Assembly: GCA_902777835.1 (NCBI GenBank)
Contig: CACYVC010000011.1
Span: 124,001-188,000, forward strand
DNA length: 64,000 bases
Reading direction: 5' to 3'
Origin: an uncultured Bacteroidales bacterium
Lineage (GTDB): Bacteria; Bacteroidota; Bacteroidia; Bacteroidales; Muribaculaceae
Below are positions 26,185 through 35,322 of this stretch, in pieces (position 1 is the first letter of the stretch; each line of letters begins with the position of its first letter). The notes beneath the pieces were generated by a model. That model saw only the letters and a program-made list of their open reading frames with translations, made no database searches and was not told where the DNA came from. Position numbers and translations under genes: made by a program.

Positions 26185-26494
26185 AACGTTTTATGTTTTT
26201 AAATTACTAATAATCAATGATATTTTGATTGTTTCTTAGACTATAAATCTCAGTAAAAGTTTAAATCTTACATAGTTAAACTGCAAAACTACATAAAGTT
26301 TTCCATATTTGAAACAAAAACCATGCCAAAAAGCTGAAAAACACCTAAATTTGACATTCTTTGTTCCGTTTTCAACTGCTAAACACAAGCAATGTTGAAA
26401 TACTGCATATTATCGCGCAATATTAACATTCTTTAACTGCATCCCTTAAGCATTTTTCGTTACTTTGCATCACACTTTTTAAGAACCAGCAATT
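26185..26494. other. Divergent intergenic region
   Basis: 310 bases between the low-complexity protein gene and the S1-domain gene. It holds a minus-strand -7 element (TAGTTTTGC, 26291-26283) and a weaker plus-strand one (TTACTTTGC, 26460-26468). No ORF or RNA gene is seen. Confidence 0.5.
26283..26291 (-). promoter_or_regulatory. Promoter -7 element of the low-complexity protein-porin operon
   Basis: TAGTTTTGC on the minus strand, about 100 bases before the ATG at 26184; the -33 region has no TTG at ideal spacing. Confidence 0.45.
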
Positions 26495-27322
26495 ATGAGA
26501 ATAGGAGAATATAACAAACTACTCATAAATCGCTTTGTCGATTTTGGGGCATATCTTATTGACGATGAGGACAACGAAGTGCTTCTGCCAAAGCGCTATC
26601 TCACTGGCTTCGAAGAACTTGATGACGAAATAGAGGTCTTTGTTTATAACGACTCTGAGAACCGCCCTGTGGCGACTACCGAGCAACCTGTTGCCACTGT
26701 GGGACAATTCTGCCTTATGCGTGTGAAAGCAGTAAACGCCATCGGAGCATTCCTTGACTGGGGACTTACGGCAAAAGACCTGCTAGTACCATTCCGTGAG
26801 CAGCGTGTGCGAATGCAAGCGGGACGCAGCTACATCGTTTACATTTATCTCGATCCAAGCAGTCAGCGCATCGTGGCAAGCGCTAAGCTCGACAAGTTCT
26901 TGAGCAATGACCTCCCCGACTATTATCACCGCCAAAAGGTTGACGTGCTCATTGTCCAACAACAGGAAATAGGTTACCGAGTGATCATCAACGGCAAATT
27001 CTGGGGAATGATTTATAACAACGAACTCTACCAACCAGTGAACATTGGTGAGCATCACATGGGCTTCATAAAACAGGTGCGCGACGACGGCAAAATTGAC
27101 GTCACCCTCGCCAAAATAGAGAAGATGCGCATCGAAGATGTTGCCGACGACATCTTCCATTACCTGCAAGAAAACGGCGGCATAATGACTCTCAACGACA
27201 AGTCATCACCCGAAGACATACTCCGCACTTTCAATTGCAGCAAAAAAGACTTTAAAAAAGCTCTAGGACTGCTTTACAAGCAACACAAAGTGACACTAGG
27301 CAATGAGGTGAAACTCATATAG
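26495..27322 (+). CDS. CvfB-like S1 RNA-binding protein
   Basis: 275 residues matching the CvfB/YitL family: N-terminal S1-like beta-barrels (IGEYNKLLINRFVDFGAYL, GAFLDWGLTAKDLLVPFREQ near 90, GFIKQVRDDGKIDVTL near 205) and a C-terminal winged helix (EDILRTFNCSKKDFKKALGLLYKQ). In Gram-positives CvfB binds RNA and affects virulence gene expression; in Bacteroidota the function is not defined. Single gene, own promoter and terminator. Confidence 0.9.
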   Translation: MRIGEYNKLLINRFVDFGAYLIDDEDNEVLLPKRYLTGFEELDDEIEVFVYNDSENRPVATTEQPVATVGQFCLMRVKAVNAIGAFLDWGLTAKDLLVPFREQRVRMQAGRSYIVYIYLDPSSQRIVASAKLDKFLSNDLPDYYHRQKVDVLIVQQQEIGYRVIINGKFWGMIYNNELYQPVNIGEHHMGFIKQVRDDGKIDVTLAKIEKMRIEDVADDIFHYLQENGGIMTLNDKSSPEDILRTFNCSKKDFKKALGLLYKQHKVTLGNEVKLI

Positions 27323-27346
27323 AAAAGAAGGTAAGGAATTAAACCA

Positions 27347-27383
27347 CAAAGAACCAGCGCTGTTTTGCACTGGTTCTTTGTTA
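27347..27383. terminator. Bidirectional terminator between cvfB-like gene and cohesin-like gene
   Basis: Stem ACAAAGAACCAG / CTGGTTCTTTGT around an imperfect loop, 25-60 bases after the cvfB-like stop and 20 bases beyond the stop of the minus-strand gene at 27403. Confidence 0.8.
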
Positions 27384-27402
27384 ATTCTGAATTAGGTGTT
27401 CT

Positions 27403-29301
27403 CTAATTGCCTAAAAGCACATTGTAAACTGCAGTTATGTCGGCACTTGTGATTTCTCCGTCACCGTTAACGTCGCTTGTTGCGATGAAAGTCTCGTCAC
27501 CGTTGAGAAGATAATTATAAAGACAAGTTATGTCAATAGTAGTTACTTCTCCGTCGCAATTCACGTCGCCAAAGACATGGGATCCGCCATTTGCTGTCAC
27601 TACAACATCAAAGTCGGGAATGGTGACCTCGGTCTGAGCGTCAGCACTGGTAAGCACCACGTTGCTCACATTGATTGTGGCAGTATCCTCGAAGTCACTA
27701 TTCGCAGTGATACTGAGAGACATCACCTCACCAGAGTTTCCAGTAAAATTAGCAGATGGGAAGCTGAAAGCAGCAATCAACACAGTGTTGCCATCAGTGT
27801 TTGCCACCACTTGGTGAGTCGCGGTCTTGCGGTCGCTTAGTGTTGCGCCATTGAAAGTGAGACCAGCGGGCATCATGAGCTTAAGCTGGAAACCTGCTAC
27901 TGGTGTCACCTCGTTGTCCATAATCACAGCCACTTGTTTAGTTTCTCCTGGAGCAATCTCAAAGTCGTTGATATAGAACCTATCTTCAGGCACATACACA
28001 CCGTCGGCAGTCACTGTAACGTTGAAGTTATCGAGAGTAGCTACTTCGTTGTTAGGCTCCGCTAAACGCACATTGCTCACATTAATTAGAACCAGACCCT
28101 CAAATGTGCGGTCGGCAGCCACCTCAATGTTGACAACAGCACCAGAGTCACCTGTGAAGGTATGCCCATTCTCGCCATTCACTTCCACCTTATAGCTATT
28201 CTCATTAATAGCTGTAACAGTCAACGTGTGGTTCAGGGCGCGGTCGGTAAGTTCAAAGGCATCCTCGGCGACTGTCAGGCCCTCGGGAATAGTCATCTCA
28301 AAGCTGATACCGCTAAACTGCGTTACCTCATTCTCAAGCAGCACAGGCATGATTTTAGTCTTGCCAGGCTGAACAGAGAAGTCCTCGATAATCAGATGAT
28401 CGCTGGGGACATACACGCCATTAGCGGTCACTGTCACTTGGAAGTCCTCCACAGGGCTCTCGTGAGCGTCGCTGGTGGAGAGCATCACGTTGCGGAAATC
28501 AATAATCGCGCTATTAGCAAACGACTCGCTTGCCGTGAAGTCGATATACATAATGTCGCCACTATTGCCACTGAAATCGGCTGTGGGGTAACCAAATGCC
28601 ACCACAGTCCAGTGGTCGCCATTATTGTTAGCAACGAGCTGGTGAGTCTCGCCCTTACGGTCGCTAAGGGTGAACGAGCTAGCTGTAGTTGTAATGCCCT
28701 CAGGCAAATACATATCAAACTGGAAACCAGCGATAGCACTCGCATAGTTATCAAGAACAACAGGCACTGTCATGGTGGTGCCAGGGGTAATCTCAAAATC
28801 GTCCATGTAGAACTCGTTGCCAAGCACTATGATGCCCTGTGCTGTCACAGTCACCGACAAATCAGGATGGCTGTACTCATGAGCATCGGCTGTGGTAAGG
28901 GCAATGTTCTTCACGTTGATAACTGCCTGACCTACAAAGTCAGCAGCAGCCACCACATCGATGGTCAGCACCGCCCCACTCTGCCCTGTGAAATTAGTGG
29001 CAGGGAAGCTGAATGCCATCACCGTGAAGTGGTCGCCATTGACATTCGTAATCAGTTGGTGAGAGCTTGAGGCACGCTCACTTAGCTTGAAGCCGCCATC
29101 GGCAACACTAAGTCCAGAAGGCATGTAAAGGTCAAACTGGAAGGCCGCAAAGTCGGTGTCGGGATTATCGAGCAAGACCGGCACAGTAATTGTGTCTCCT
29201 GCCTGGATCGAGAAATCGTCAATGCGCAACTCATTAGCCGCCTGAGCTTGCAGTGCTCCAGCCACCAACATTATGGTTAAAATATGAAATAGCTTTTTCA
29301 T
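27403..29301 (-). CDS. Secreted protein with four cohesin-like modules and a C-terminal dockerin
   Basis: 632 residues. Signal peptide 1-22 (...GALQAQA). Four tandem modules of about 138 residues follow (24-160, 162-300, 301-439, 440-574). Each has the pattern hydrophobic-DF-x-I-xPGxT-xxVPVxLDN, then AGFQFDxYxPxGL, SDRxxxxHQ, a glycine-rich GxSGxVxxIxxxA and INVxNVxLxxxDA. This is the order of strands in cohesins (PF00963-like), though they are diverged. The last 56 residues (577-632) are a type I dockerin with two calcium loops (DVNCDGEVTTIDI, DVNGDGEITSADI). No T9SS tail is present. Such a multi-cohesin plus dockerin design resembles a scaffoldin, but no catalytic or carbohydrate-binding module is present. 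Last gene of a probable three-gene operon. The cohesin call is by motif and should be tested by structure prediction. Confidence 0.82.
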   Translation of the reverse strand: MKKLFHILTIMLVAGALQAQAANELRIDDFSIQAGDTITVPVLLDNPDTDFAAFQFDLYMPSGLSVADGGFKLSERASSSHQLITNVNGDHFTVMAFSFPATNFTGQSGAVLTIDVVAAADFVGQAVINVKNIALTTADAHEYSHPDLSVTVTAQGIIVLGNEFYMDDFEITPGTTMTVPVVLDNYASAIAGFQFDMYLPEGITTTASSFTLSDRKGETHQLVANNNGDHWTVVAFGYPTADFSGNSGDIMYIDFTASESFANSAIIDFRNVMLSTSDAHESPVEDFQVTVTANGVYVPSDHLIIEDFSVQPGKTKIMPVLLENEVTQFSGISFEMTIPEGLTVAEDAFELTDRALNHTLTVTAINENSYKVEVNGENGHTFTGDSGAVVNIEVAADRTFEGLVLINVSNVRLAEPNNEVATLDNFNVTVTADGVYVPEDRFYINDFEIAPGETKQVAVIMDNEVTPVAGFQLKLMMPAGLTFNGATLSDRKTATHQVVANTDGNTVLIAAFSFPSANFTGNSGEVMSLSITANSDFEDTATINVSNVVLTSADAQTEVTIPDFDVVVTANGGSHVFGDVNCDGEVTTIDITCLYNYLLNGDETFIATSDVNGDGEITSADITAVYNVLLGN

Positions 29302-29321
29302 ATCTCAATGAGCATAAGAGA

Positions 29322-31037
29322 TTATTTCACAAGTACTTTTTTGCCGTTTATCACATAGACACCAATAGGCAAGCCCTTAGTAGCCTCGGCGGGGTTCATG
29401 CCTTGACGCACGAGCACGCCGCGCATGTCATAAACGTTAACACCCTCACCATCAACGCCAATCTGAGAGATGGCAGTAACGGCAGCATTGGTGTTCACAT
29501 TGGGCAGCACACTCTCTACCTCGTTTGCCTGAGTGAAGAAAATGTCGCTGATGATGATATTATCATTTTCACTAAGCGAAGCACCGGCTTTCACCTTCAG
29601 AGTGATGATCGCATCGCTGCCAGCAGTTATCTCGGCGTTGTCGAGTGAGAAGCCAAGCAGACGAATCGAGCCATCGGGGTTAACACCGGTCATCAAGGTG
29701 TGAGAAGCGGCGCGGCCAGTGAGTTCAGCGCTCTCTAAAGTGAGGCTCTGTGACAGAGCAATGTCCATCTGGAATCCAGCATAAGCAGTGGAGTTGTCGA
29801 GATTTATTGTGATAGTGCCTGTGGCAGCGTCATAATCACCAAGACTCAGCTCGTCGTTGATAGTAGCCTTTGGAAGTCTCAGCGCTGGAGCATCAGTGTT
29901 TCCTACAGCGATATTGGCAATAGCAATCAAGTCGGTGATGTTGATAGATCCACTTGCGTTAACGTCGGCAGCTTCCTCAATGAACACCTCGGGAGTAATG
30001 CCTACTATATAATTAGCTACACACATCACGTCGGTAACGTTAACCTTCTTGTCGCCATTCACATCGCCAGGGATCACAGGCTCCTCAAATGGCAGAGTGC
30101 CACTCTCGAGCACAACTTTTGCGTTGCCACCAATGAAGCCCATACCATCGCGAATCATGTCGGCAAGGGTGATGTTGCCCATGTCAAACACTGTCTCAGA
30201 GGTCACCTCAGCTTGGGCATACTGATTGGTATAAACATCGGCATAGCCATCAGCATTTGGTCCCCAGTTGTAAAGGCAGAAATGATATGTAGTACCTGTC
30301 TGGTCGTCCTTATATTGGGCAAGCTCTTGGTTGGGATTCTCCCAGCAGTTCTTGCCTGCGCCAGGAGTGAACTCAGGCACAAAACCAAAGTCGAGGAAGT
30401 TGTAGATTGTCACCTTATCATTATAATAGTAGAGATAAACGGGGAACGATGCCACCTCGCCTGTGTTGTAAACGTGGTCGTTTTCATCGAAGTCAATCTC
30501 ATCGTATGTCATCGTGGCATTACTGATGAGGAACTGAGTAAACATGCCATTGTCGTACATCGCACCAGCGTTAACATATTCATCATTGTCGGGATCATAA
30601 TAGATCAGGGCAAGGTTCCATGTGGTAGAAATAGTAAAACCACTGGTATTGACACGACCCGACAAGCTGGTGTTGAGCACGGTGTTCACATCGCTATTGT
30701 TTACTACCGACTGAGCAACAACATAAAGGTAGCAAGTGTAGGTCTCATACTGATAGGTGTAAATGCACTGAGGCAAAAACTGGATAGTGTTGGCTGACCA
30801 GTTCACGCTGAAAGTGAGGTCAGCATCCATAGCAAAATAGTTTGAAACCGTCACACGACTGGTGCCACCAGTATATGCCATCGAAACCCGATTTGAACCA
30901 GTAGTGGCACCCGACTGAATGTCACGATCAATCTCAATGTTGATGCTTGCAAGCTTGGAGGCAGTAAACGGCGAAGCCGCCCACGAAACAATAGTCGTGG
31001 CAAGAGCAAGCAATAAGAGAAATAACTGTTTTTTCAT
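29322..31037 (-). CDS. Secreted protein with internal dockerin, cohesin-like module and T9SS-type tail
   Basis: 571 residues. Signal peptide (MKKQLFLLLLALATTIVSWA). Residues 22-320 are an unrecognised, beta-rich, Tyr-rich domain. A dockerin-like pair lies at about 324-380 (GDVNGDKKVNVTDVMCVANY and ADVNASGSINITDLIAIANI), of a different subtype from those at 2.6 and 27.4 kb. Residues about 390-515 form one cohesin-like module (INLDNSTAYAGFQMDIALSQ, then DAIITLKVKAGASL). The last 39 residues (VNVYDMRGVLVRQG ... GLPIGVYVINGKKVLVK) are a T9SS type A-like sorting signal, so it should be secreted through T9SS and attached to the surface. The next gene starts 20 bases on. No enzymatic motif is visible. 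Confidence 0.82.
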   Translation of the reverse strand: MKKQLFLLLLALATTIVSWAASPFTASKLASINIEIDRDIQSGATTGSNRVSMAYTGGTSRVTVSNYFAMDADLTFSVNWSANTIQFLPQCIYTYQYETYTCYLYVVAQSVVNNSDVNTVLNTSLSGRVNTSGFTISTTWNLALIYYDPDNDEYVNAGAMYDNGMFTQFLISNATMTYDEIDFDENDHVYNTGEVASFPVYLYYYNDKVTIYNFLDFGFVPEFTPGAGKNCWENPNQELAQYKDDQTGTTYHFCLYNWGPNADGYADVYTNQYAQAEVTSETVFDMGNITLADMIRDGMGFIGGNAKVVLESGTLPFEEPVIPGDVNGDKKVNVTDVMCVANYIVGITPEVFIEEAADVNASGSINITDLIAIANIAVGNTDAPALRLPKATINDELSLGDYDAATGTITINLDNSTAYAGFQMDIALSQSLTLESAELTGRAASHTLMTGVNPDGSIRLLGFSLDNAEITAGSDAIITLKVKAGASLSENDNIIISDIFFTQANEVESVLPNVNTNAAVTAISQIGVDGEGVNVYDMRGVLVRQGMNPAEATKGLPIGVYVINGKKVLVK

Positions 31038-31061
31038 TGTTTTGATGTATTTATGATTTGG

Positions 31062-32999
31062 TTATTTATAAAGTCTCTTAGTTGTGGTGCGATTGCCATT
31101 GTCGTAGGTAGTTACAACAACGTTTACACCGTTAAACGGAGTTGCGCTCTCAATGCCAAGCATGTTGTAATACTTCACGTTAACAACCTTGCCTGATGTC
31201 TCTACAGTGTTGATGGCGGTGGGAACATCTATTAAACGTAATGGATAAACTATATACTCGGCCGATAGGTCATCAATAACAGGCTCACTCTGGTTGCCAT
31301 CTTTCAGAAGCGGAGCACCACTGGCAGCAGGCGCCACTTTTCTCAATATTGCGTCAAACTCATAGGCATATCCATCTTGTGGATTACCTGCTGGGTAATA
31401 ATCCCAGTTAACCTTGATACCACCTGATAGGTTATCTACATTACCGTCACTCATAGTGTAGAAATTGCCGTCGGCAGCGTTGTAACATGCCCAAGTGATG
31501 TAGGCATATTCCTGCACTTTAGGCGCCACGAAGAAGAAATGGCTATTGGATGCATAGTAATCCTCGTTGAAGCTTGGCATGATATAGATGTTAGGCTCGT
31601 AAGGGGTAACATCACCTGCCACAGGTGTTGAGGTCACTGCAATAGTGGGGTTAACCTTGTCAACGAGCTTGCCAGTGATGCTCTTACCCTTGATTATCTT
31701 TCCCACATAGTCGTCGGGAGCGGCAACTCCAGTAAGCATCACCCAGTTACTCTGATCGAAATCGGCAACTGGCTGCAGTTTGGTGTTACCCATATATTCA
31801 GCTGCTACTTGACCCAGGAAATCGATTTGACCATCACTAATCTGCGATGGATATTTATACTTGCCTAAGTCCTTTGCGAAGAGCACTGCCCCCATAGTCA
31901 CAGGATAGTCATTATAAGAGGGTCCAAGACGGCAAGAGCCGTTAACAAAATTCCATCCACCATCGTCGTTATTATTTGCCAAACCACTGGTCAGACTGAA
32001 ATAATTCTTGTTATTTTCACGGCCATAAAAATTCACAACTGCACTATAATGAACTCCATCGGTAGTTTCCATAGGCTGACCAACGGTAGGATTCCAGTCG
32101 TTATTATTTGCTTGGCCCAAAACATAGTAAGTGGGATATGAACCATTATTTACAAAACCTGTGATATCTTCTGCGCTTTGCGAAACAGTGAGTGCATTTG
32201 TGCTTAAATCCAAATCAAGTTTATAGCGGCCTTTTTCAATCATAAAGCTGTTTTGATTTCTGCTAACTCCCATAGGAGCGCTAAGCACGCCGTCAACAGT
32301 AGTAACACCCACGAGATCGTCATAAACCTCATATTCCTTACCTACTGTTCCATCGTTGACAATGTCGACAAGGTCGGTCTTATAAGGAGACAATACTGAG
32401 TGTTCAAAGTACTCTATAACACGTACAGGTGCAGTATTGTAAGTCTTATAAACAAAATGCCCCCACGCTCCTAAAGTTATTACTTCATTTTCTAAATCAA
32501 TACTACCATAACACTTGCTTCCAAGTCCATAATCTGGCACAGTACCATCAAAAGCATCTAAGTATGGATTGCTTTGACGATTCGTTGACGCTGGAGAAAT
32601 ATACCCATAAACAGTTGCACCATTTGATAATGAGTAATATCTTTTAAATGCCGGAAAATAGTCAACATTGAGAGGACCGTAATACACCTGTGTCCATTCA
32701 AAAGTAGCTTTTGTATCACTCTGCCAATTTATTTTACTACTCTGAATTATAAGATTTAAAACTGGAGCCGGTAAATTCTTTGAATATGGACTAACAAAAA
32801 AATTGTTAAATGTTAATGTGCCATTTCCAGCATCCCAAACAGCAGTAACGACATTTGTTCTTACAACTTCACCGTTGCGATAATCTTCTTGCAAGAAGTC
32901 CTGAGTAAACGACTCTGGCTGTGCCTTCGCTATATTATTTGTCACTATAGTTGTGAACAGTGCGGCAAATAAGACAGATAAAGTAAATAATCTTTTCAT
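31062..32999 (-). CDS. Large secreted protein of unrecognised family with T9SS-type tail
   Basis: 645 residues, signal peptide to about residue 26 (NNIAKA). Residues 30-215 are homologous to the neighbouring 266-residue protein: both have FLQEDYRxGEVVRTN, a strand pair LTFNNFF/LTINNFY, a W-x-SDTKATFEW/W-ESETKANFTW segment and VIEYFEHS/VIEYFESS. Residues ~290-400 resemble the N-terminal part of SusE/SusF-like glycan-binding modules (YYVLGQANNNDWNP, then METTDGVHYSAVVNFYG), and another beta-rich stretch follows to about 590. The tail VVNVKYYNMLGIESATPFNG ... TTTKRLYK is a T9SS sorting signal. First gene of the three-gene leftward run (24-base gap to the next). Function unknown; glycan binding is a guess. 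Confidence 0.75.
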   Translation of the reverse strand: MKRLFTLSVLFAALFTTIVTNNIAKAQPESFTQDFLQEDYRNGEVVRTNVVTAVWDAGNGTLTFNNFFVSPYSKNLPAPVLNLIIQSSKINWQSDTKATFEWTQVYYGPLNVDYFPAFKRYYSLSNGATVYGYISPASTNRQSNPYLDAFDGTVPDYGLGSKCYGSIDLENEVITLGAWGHFVYKTYNTAPVRVIEYFEHSVLSPYKTDLVDIVNDGTVGKEYEVYDDLVGVTTVDGVLSAPMGVSRNQNSFMIEKGRYKLDLDLSTNALTVSQSAEDITGFVNNGSYPTYYVLGQANNNDWNPTVGQPMETTDGVHYSAVVNFYGRENNKNYFSLTSGLANNNDDGGWNFVNGSCRLGPSYNDYPVTMGAVLFAKDLGKYKYPSQISDGQIDFLGQVAAEYMGNTKLQPVADFDQSNWVMLTGVAAPDDYVGKIIKGKSITGKLVDKVNPTIAVTSTPVAGDVTPYEPNIYIMPSFNEDYYASNSHFFFVAPKVQEYAYITWACYNAADGNFYTMSDGNVDNLSGGIKVNWDYYPAGNPQDGYAYEFDAILRKVAPAASGAPLLKDGNQSEPVIDDLSAEYIVYPLRLIDVPTAINTVETSGKVVNVKYYNMLGIESATPFNGVNVVVTTYDNGNRTTTKRLYK

Positions 33000-33087
33000 A
33001 TAAGAATAAAAAATATGAATATCTAAATAAATATTTCAGTATATTAAAGGTTTAGTTTTATAATTATGCCCTTATATTGGCAAAAAG

Positions 33088-33131
33088 AGGGTGTACCAAA
33101 ATGCCATACATTCAGCATTTTGAGACACCCT
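33088..33131 (-). terminator. Terminator of the 266-residue secreted protein gene
   Basis: Long stem AGGGTGT..CAAAATGC / GCATTTTG..ACACCCT with a 10-base loop, followed by CTTTTT on the minus strand, 19 bases beyond the stop. Confidence 0.9.
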
Positions 33132-33149
33132 CCACGCGCCAAATTATAA

Positions 33150-33950
33150 TTATCTCATAATTTGCTTAGAAGTGGTCTTTTGACCGTTGCTGTACTCCTT
33201 AACGATGATATTCAGGCCATTGAATGGTTCTGACGACTCAACACCAAGGCTATTGTAGTAGCGAGTGTTCACCACTTGTGCATTGGCATTAACATTCTCA
33301 ATACCAGTGTTCACACGAGTCATGTGAGAGCTCTCGAAATACTCAATAACGACAGATGCGCTCATGTTATTCCAAGTGTTATTGCCAATCACGCATCCCC
33401 AAGGGTCAGTGATATCGATAGTGCCAGCCTCAAGGTCGATAGTACCATGGCAATCCTGGCCACCATAATAAGCATAATAGCATGAAACTGGGAGAGTATT
33501 AGTCTCAGGATCATACATTCTCACTGCACTGTTAACATGCTGGAAACGGCTTACCACAGCAGCCTTATAAGTGCGGAATGAGGCATAAGAGAAAGGCAGA
33601 CCTTCAAACAAATCGCTCTGGCCCATCGAGTACGCGCGCCAAGTGAAGTTAGCCTTAGTCTCGCTCTCCCAAGTCAAAGTGGTGGGACTAGAATAATCAG
33701 TAGCGTAAGATGGGATTACGAGATTAACAACTTGGTCGTTGACCATTTCATTAGAATAGAAATTGTTAATAGTCAAAACACCAGTAGCATCATCCCAAGT
33801 AACATTGACAGTGTTTGTTCTTACAACCTCACCACCGCGGTAGTCTTCCTGGAGGAACTCAGAATTAAACGAAGCGCGTTGCGCATAAATGTTGTTAGCA
33901 CACATTAACAAGAATGCAAACAATCCAAATAGTGTAACAAATCTTTTCAT
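33150..33950 (-). CDS. Secreted protein paralogous to the neighbouring 645-residue protein, with T9SS-type tail
   Basis: 266 residues: signal peptide (MKRFVTLFGLFAFLLMCANNIYA), one beta-rich domain (about 26-215) shared with the start of the next protein (FLQEDYRGGEVVRTN, LTINNFYSNEM, YGGQDCHGTIDLEAGTIDI) and a T9SS-type tail (VVNTRYYNSLGVESSEPFNG ... TTSKQIMR) also shared with it. It looks like the minimal form of the family, from which the larger one arose by insertion, or the reverse. It has its own promoter and terminator, so it is regulated apart from the following operon. I do not recognise the domain. Confidence 0.78.
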   Translation of the reverse strand: MKRFVTLFGLFAFLLMCANNIYAQRASFNSEFLQEDYRGGEVVRTNTVNVTWDDATGVLTINNFYSNEMVNDQVVNLVIPSYATDYSSPTTLTWESETKANFTWRAYSMGQSDLFEGLPFSYASFRTYKAAVVSRFQHVNSAVRMYDPETNTLPVSCYYAYYGGQDCHGTIDLEAGTIDITDPWGCVIGNNTWNNMSASVVIEYFESSHMTRVNTGIENVNANAQVVNTRYYNSLGVESSEPFNGLNIIVKEYSNGQKTTSKQIMR

Positions 33951-34009
33951 ACAAATACATTTTTAATTGTTAATATAATAAGTTTGATATCTCCTTTTTC
34001 TAATAACGA

Positions 34010-34041
34010 GCAAATTTACCAATAATCCTTTAAAAAAACAA
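34010..34041 (-). promoter_or_regulatory. Promoter of the 266-residue secreted protein gene
   Basis: On the minus strand: TTG at 34041-34039, 20 bases, TAAATTTGC at 34018-34010, 60 bases before the ATG. Confidence 0.75.
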
Positions 34042-34108
34042 GAAAAAAACATATTTTTCATCAAAGACTTTCAGATAATAGCAATTTAAAAAATTTTGAA
34101 AGCACATT

Positions 34109-34140
34109 TTGTATAATTAGACAAAAAAGTGTAATTTTGC
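34109..34140 (+). promoter_or_regulatory. Promoter of trpS
   Basis: TTG at 34109-34111, 20 bases, TAATTTTGC at 34132-34140; ATG at 34179. Confidence 0.75.
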
Positions 34141-34178
34141 AGCTTAATTTTGATAAAATAAAAAACACATAATTAAAA

Positions 34179-35267
34179 ATGGGAAAAGTAATATTGACTG
34201 GCGACAGGCCTACTGGAAAGCTCCATCTGGGACACTATGTGGGCTCGTTGCGCCGACGCGTGGAACTGCAAAATGCAGGTGATTATGAAAAAATGTTTGT
34301 CTTTATGGCCGATGTGCAGGCTCTTACCGACAATGCCGACAACCCCGAGAAGATACGCCAAAACATTATCGAGGTGGCTCTTGACTATCTATCAGCAGGC
34401 CTCGACCCAGAGAAGTGCATAATTTTCATCCAGAGTCATATTCCCGAACTCGCTGAGCTCACCACCTACCTGATGAACCTCATCACAGTGAGTCGCGTGG
34501 AGCGCAACCCAACAGTGAAGACTGAAATAAAAATGCGCAACTTCGAGGCTAATATTCCACTCGGTTTCTTCTGCTATCCCGTGAGCCAGGCAGCCGACAT
34601 AACTCTCTTTAAGGCCGACATCGTGCCAGCCGGTGAGGACCAGAAACCTATGCTTGAAATTACACGCGAACTTGTGCGCCGCTTCAACAGCACCTACGGT
34701 GAAGTACTTGTGGAGCCTGACATTATGCTTCCCGAGAACGAAACAGCCCGCCGCTTACCCGGTACCGACGGCAAGGAGAAGATGAGCAAGAGTCTTGGCA
34801 ACTGCATCTACCTCAGCGATGATGCCGACACCGTTTGGCAGAAGGTGCGCTCCATGTTCACCGACCCCAACCACTTGAATGTGAGCGACCCTGGCACTGT
34901 GGAGGGCAATGCCGTGTTCACCTATCTTGACGCCTTCTCGTGTGACGAGCACTTTGCGAAATATCTGCCCGACTATCAGAACCTTGACGAGATGAAAGAC
35001 CACTATCGCCGTGGTGGCCTAGGTGACATGAAGTGCAAAAAACTGCTCAACAGTATTCTCAACGAGATGCTTGAGCCAATTCGCCAGCGTCGTCATGAGC
35101 TAGAGCAAGACATTCCCGAAATCTACAACATCTTGCGTCGTGGCACCGAAAAAGCCCGTGAAACCGCAGCTCAGACTATGGACGAAGTGCGAAACGCTAT
35201 GAAGATCAACTACTTCGATGACAAAGAACTTATCAGTCAACAGGCTGAATATTTCCGTTCGAAATAA
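34179..35267 (+). CDS. trpS: Tryptophanyl-tRNA synthetase
   Basis: Class I aminoacyl-tRNA synthetase charging tRNA-Trp, 362 residues. The HIGH motif is HLGH at residues 16-19 in [18 protein letters not shown], and the KMSKS motif is [10 protein letters not shown] near residue 200. The region between them has the family's [22 protein letters not shown]. Length and motifs are normal. Single gene with its own promoter and a terminator shared with the convergent protease gene. No T-box or trp leader is seen in the short 5' leader. Confidence 0.97.
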   Translation: MGKVILTGDRPTGKLHLGHYVGSLRRRVELQNAGDYEKMFVFMADVQALTDNADNPEKIRQNIIEVALDYLSAGLDPEKCIIFIQSHIPELAELTTYLMNLITVSRVERNPTVKTEIKMRNFEANIPLGFFCYPVSQAADITLFKADIVPAGEDQKPMLEITRELVRRFNSTYGEVLVEPDIMLPENETARRLPGTDGKEKMSKSLGNCIYLSDDADTVWQKVRSMFTDPNHLNVSDPGTVEGNAVFTYLDAFSCDEHFAKYLPDYQNLDEMKDHYRRGGLGDMKCKKLLNSILNEMLEPIRQRRHELEQDIPEIYNILRRGTEKARETAAQTMDEVRNAMKINYFDDKELISQQAEYFRSK

Positions 35268-35286
35268 TAGTCAACCACATATAAAA

Positions 35287-35313
35287 AGAGAGGCCGCCAT
35301 AGCGACCTCTTCT
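35287..35313. terminator. Bidirectional terminator between trpS and C10 protease gene
   Basis: Stem AGAGAGGxCGC / GCGxCCTCTTC with loop CATA; T-rich on both sides (TTCTTTTATAT and CTCTTTTTATAT). Confidence 0.85.
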
Positions 35314-35322
35314 TTTATATAA

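Noticed and set aside
28162-29070. 302-codon plus-strand ORF opposite the cohesin-like gene
   Set aside because: Repetitive shadow of the four-module gene; no plausible start or family.
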